From Actinomycetes bacterium (GTDB taxonomy: Bacteria; Actinomycetota; Actinomycetes; Actinomycetales; Cellulomonadaceae): a DNA stretch of 15,536 nt. The stretch lies in the NCBI GenBank assembly GCA_023418375.1, contig JAEZZV010000313.1, positions 1 to 15,536 on the forward strand, read 5' to 3'. A program made the translations under genes and the position numbers. Numbering within the stretch: position 1 is the first letter of the stretch; the number at the start of each line of letters is the position of its first letter. The notes under the pieces are model-generated. The model worked only from the letters and a program-made list of their open reading frames with translations. It searched no databases and was not told the DNA's origin. This document shows positions 14,091-15,536 of the stretch, piece by piece.

Positions 14091-14105
14091 TGTACAAACG
14101 TACAA
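14091..14105. promoter_or_regulatory. Operator site 2 upstream of aguD
   Basis: TGTACAAACGTACA (14091-14104), followed by A, repeats site 1 with a single base change (A for G at the sixth position), leaving 5-bp arms. On the minus strand it starts with TTGTAC, a plausible -35-like hexamer, so bound regulator would block the promoter. No further copy of the motif was seen upstream of tetR itself. Confidence 0.68.
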
Positions 14106-14118
14106 GTGGGCGGGGGAG

Positions 14119-14146
14119 GGGCCAGGGACCTACGTCCCGGGGGCCC
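14119..14146 (-). terminator. Candidate terminator after tetR
   Basis: GGGAC (14125-14129) pairs with GTCCC (14134-14138) around CTAC. GGGCC (14119-14123) pairs outside it with GGCCC (14142-14146) across an asymmetric bulge. It begins 32 nt beyond the tetR stop and lies before the agu operators, so it would separate the two transcripts. It has no U-tract. Confidence 0.45.
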
Positions 14147-14178
14147 GTTGGTCGTGGGTGAGATCCGGCGCCGGCGCC

Positions 14179-14835
14179 TCAGGGCGTCGGCGCCTCGATC
14201 CCGGGCGGGCACAGCCGCTCCACGACGACGCGCAGCCGCTCGGCCAGGTCCGGCACCTCGAGCTCGGCGTTCGACACCGCCTCGAGCATCAGACCGTCGA
14301 CCAGGCACGCGACGATCTGCACGACCTGAGCGCGCGCGATCGCCGGGTCGCTCGGCGGCAGCACGCGGTCGACGAGAGACCCGATCATGTCCGACCATGC
14401 CCGCGTGACCGGCCGCAGCGCGTCGTTGCGCGTCGCCTCCATGAACATCTCGAAGAGCGCGAGGTCGTACAGCGGGTCGGCCGTCGTCTTGTCGAAGAAC
14501 ATCTCGGTGAGCAGCGCGACCGACCGGTCGAGGTCGATCGGCCCCTCCACCGCGTCGACGATGGCGGCCAGGCGGTCCGACTCGGCGGCCCGCGCGTGGC
14601 CCATCGTCTGCAGCAGCAGGTCGTCGCGGTCGGTGAAGTAGTACGTCGTCGAGCCGAGGGGGACGTCGGCCGCCTGTGCGACCGCGCGGTGCGTGACCCC
14701 GTCGGCACCCCCCGTGCCGAAGACGCGCACCGCCGCGTCGAGGATCTGCTCGCGCTTGCGCTGACCGCTCGTCGTCGTCGCGCGCTCGCGGGGTCGGCGG
14801 GTGGTGCGCGCGGACGCCTCGTTCGCCCCGGCCAT
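14179..14835 (-). CDS. TetR-family transcriptional regulator, candidate regulator of the agmatine operon
   Basis: A 218-residue TetR-type repressor. About 22 Arg/Thr-rich residues precede the first helix (QRKREQILDAAVRVFGTGG). The helix-turn-helix is at about 46-68, VTHRAVAQAADVPLGSTTYYF, a standard TetR recognition segment ending in TDRDDLL. The remainder is an all-alpha ligand and dimer domain without a recognised subtype. Start choice: the frame opens at 14949, but the ATG at 14835 follows AGGGG by 4 nt and gives normal length. The gene is codirectional with and 206 nt upstream of aguD, with a terminator-like stem and two matching operators between. The natural inference is repression of the agu operon relieved by agmatine or a pathway product. 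Pseudomonas AguR is also TetR-like, whereas enterococcal and streptococcal AguR are LuxR-like. The gene's own promoter lies in 14836-15141, where no copy of the operator is seen. Confidence 0.9.
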   Translation of the reverse strand: MAGANEASARTTRRPRERATTTSGQRKREQILDAAVRVFGTGGADGVTHRAVAQAADVPLGSTTYYFTDRDDLLLQTMGHARAAESDRLAAIVDAVEGPIDLDRSVALLTEMFFDKTTADPLYDLALFEMFMEATRNDALRPVTRAWSDMIGSLVDRVLPPSDPAIARAQVVQIVACLVDGLMLEAVSNAELEVPDLAERLRVVVERLCPPGIEAPTP

Positions 14836-15109
14836 GGTTCCCCTCTCGCTCGGCCCGACGCTGCACGGTACCGCCGACGCCCGCACCCTCGGCGTCGAGG
14901 GCGGCGCGGAGGCCGGCTGCGCCCCAGACCTCGACCTCCGCCGACTCACGGCTCAGCTCCTGCAGCGCGGCGTTCCGCCTGCGGGTGCTCGATCCCATCG
15001 CGAGCATCGCGACGATCACGCCGACGACCAGGGCGGCCGTGACGAGCAGGATCGTCGCGACGCCGCCGCCGTCGCGCCGAGACCGCGCGACGAGGGAGCA
15101 GGTGATCAT
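14836..15109 (-). other. Unexplained reading frame with one membrane segment, running out of frame into tetR
   Basis: This 306-nt gap (14836-15141) has no conventional gene. On the minus strand an ATG at 15109 opens a frame whose first 90 or so codons look coding, with mostly G or C third positions. It encodes a single hydrophobic segment (about residues 17-39, VATILLVTAALVVGVIV), then RRR and an acidic helix with ELSRESAEVEVW. No stop follows: the frame stays open through tetR in another phase to 14033, and its quality drops to Arg-rich shadow sequence there. No Shine-Dalgarno precedes the ATG. It may be a small membrane protein gene whose end has been lost to a frameshift or deletion, an overlapping gene, or chance. 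The tetR promoter must also lie here, but no clear -35/-10 was found. Confidence 0.25.
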
Positions 15110-15127
15110 GGTGTCGGAGGCGGGCGC

Positions 15128-15133
15128 TAGCGT
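15128..15133 (+). promoter_or_regulatory. Candidate -10 element for a leaderless hydrolase transcript
   Basis: TAGCGT fits TANNNT and ends 8 nt before the GTG at 15142, which has no ribosome binding site. This repeats the TAGCCT-to-ATG layout at 1943-1955. The spacing is slightly long for an exact leaderless start. Confidence 0.35.
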
Positions 15134-15141
15134 CGCCCCTC

Positions 15142-15536
15142 GTGAGAAGCCCTGCGCCCGCCGCCTCGCTGTCCTACGGCCCGCATCCTGACCAGGTGGC
15201 CGACCTGTTCGTGCCCGATGGTCTCGGCGGACCGCTGCCCCTCGTGCTGCTCCTGCACGGCGGTGTCTGGCGTGAGCCCCACGACCGGGTGCACCTTCGA
15301 CCGTTCGCCGCGGCGCTCGCCGGCACGGGCGCGCTCGTGGCGAACGTCGAGTACCGGCGGGTGGACGGCGCCGGCGGCTGGCCGGCGACGTTCGACGACG
15401 TGGCGCTCGCCTGCGACCGCCTGCCCGGTCTCGTCGACGAGGCCGGCGTCGGCGGGGTGGACCGTGCCGCGGTCGCGCTCGCCGGGCACTCGGCCGGGGG
15501 CCACCTCGCGCTCTGGTCCGCCCTGCGGCACCACAC
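15142..15536 (+). CDS. Alpha/beta hydrolase, N-terminal part (3' end outside window)
   Basis: The frame from the GTG at 15142 is open to the window end, giving 131 residues. It begins SLSYGPHPDQVADLFVP, then a strand PLVLLLHGGVW (33-43) with the HGGxW oxyanion motif, VANVEYRRV (67-74), and the nucleophile elbow GHSAGGH (115-121) with Ser117. This arrangement matches small esterase, lipase and kynurenine-formamidase-like hydrolases of the HGGxW group; the catalytic Asp and His should lie beyond the window. Substrate specificity cannot be told. No signal peptide is visible. The GTG has no Shine-Dalgarno and a TANNNT element lies just upstream, so it may be leaderless. It is transcribed away from tetR. 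The Trp in HGGVW is reminiscent of arylformamidase, but no tryptophan-pathway gene is nearby. Confidence 0.85.
   Translation, partial: MRSPAPAASLSYGPHPDQVADLFVPDGLGGPLPLVLLLHGGVWREPHDRVHLRPFAAALAGTGALVANVEYRRVDGAGGWPATFDDVALACDRLPGLVDEAGVGGVDRAAVALAGHSAGGHLALWSALRHH

Noticed and set aside
14167..14178. Perfect 12-bp palindrome GGCGCCGGCGCC next to the tetR stop, with another GGCGCC nearby
   Set aside because: Simple GC repeats of this kind are frequent in such DNA, and it has no loop suited to a terminator.
14033..15109. Full 358-residue minus-strand frame overlapping tetR
   Set aside because: Only the first 90 or so codons look coding. The remainder is an out-of-phase shadow of tetR, so the whole frame is not called as a gene.

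Overview
The window is very GC-rich (roughly 73% by eye, with almost all third codon positions G or C). It has GTG starts, 4-nt GTGA overlaps, apparent leaderless starts and GC-rich stem-loops without U-tracts. This is what a Gram-positive actinobacterium shows. Family content (agmatine pathway, Ugp transporter lacking its own ATPase, WYL regulator, EHN-type hydrolase) would fit a Micrococcales relative such as the Cellulomonas/Cellulosimicrobium group, but the genus is a guess. No rRNA, tRNA, CRISPR array, insertion sequence or prophage gene was seen. Coding density is high and every complete gene looks intact.

Layout. (1) 1-918: 3' end of PTS enzyme I. (2) 929-3088: a WYL-domain regulator divergent from an epoxide-hydrolase-like alpha/beta hydrolase. 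They share a 69-bp AT-rich spacer with a perfect 17-bp inverted repeat. (3) 3378-7657: a ugpA-ugpE-ugpB-ugpQ operon for uptake of sn-glycerol-3-phosphate or glycerophosphodiesters plus a glycerophosphodiesterase. It is preceded by a cluster of GGTGA repeats in 11-nt register that resemble PhoP boxes, and closed by a near-perfect 47-nt hairpin shared with a convergent gene. (4) 7715-9121: a divergent pair, a DoxX-like membrane protein and a GNAT acetyltransferase with a helix-hairpin-helix-like tail. (5) 9202-13972, minus strand: aguD-aguA-putrescine carbamoyltransferase-arcC, a complete energy-yielding agmatine deiminase operon. (6) 14179-14835: a TetR regulator just upstream of that operon. 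Two tandem inverted-repeat operators lie between it and aguD. (7) 14836-15141: a gap with a puzzling membrane-segment reading frame that runs into tetR out of frame. (8) 15142-15536: the start of an alpha/beta hydrolase cut by the window edge.

How the parts work together. In the Ugp module the lipoprotein UgpB would capture the substrate, UgpA/UgpE form the channel, and UgpQ splits glycerophosphodiesters to glycerol-3-phosphate. The ATPase must come from elsewhere. In the agmatine module the antiporter would exchange agmatine for putrescine. AguA makes N-carbamoylputrescine, the carbamoyltransferase splits it with phosphate into putrescine and carbamoyl phosphate, and carbamate kinase makes ATP, with ammonia released. 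The TetR protein is the obvious candidate for control through the paired operators.

I found no wholly unknown multigene system. The most worthwhile leads are the regulatory structures, namely the paired TGTACG operators with a hairpin leader, the GGTGA array and the WYL-linked palindrome. The unexplained membrane ORF before tetR also deserves a look.
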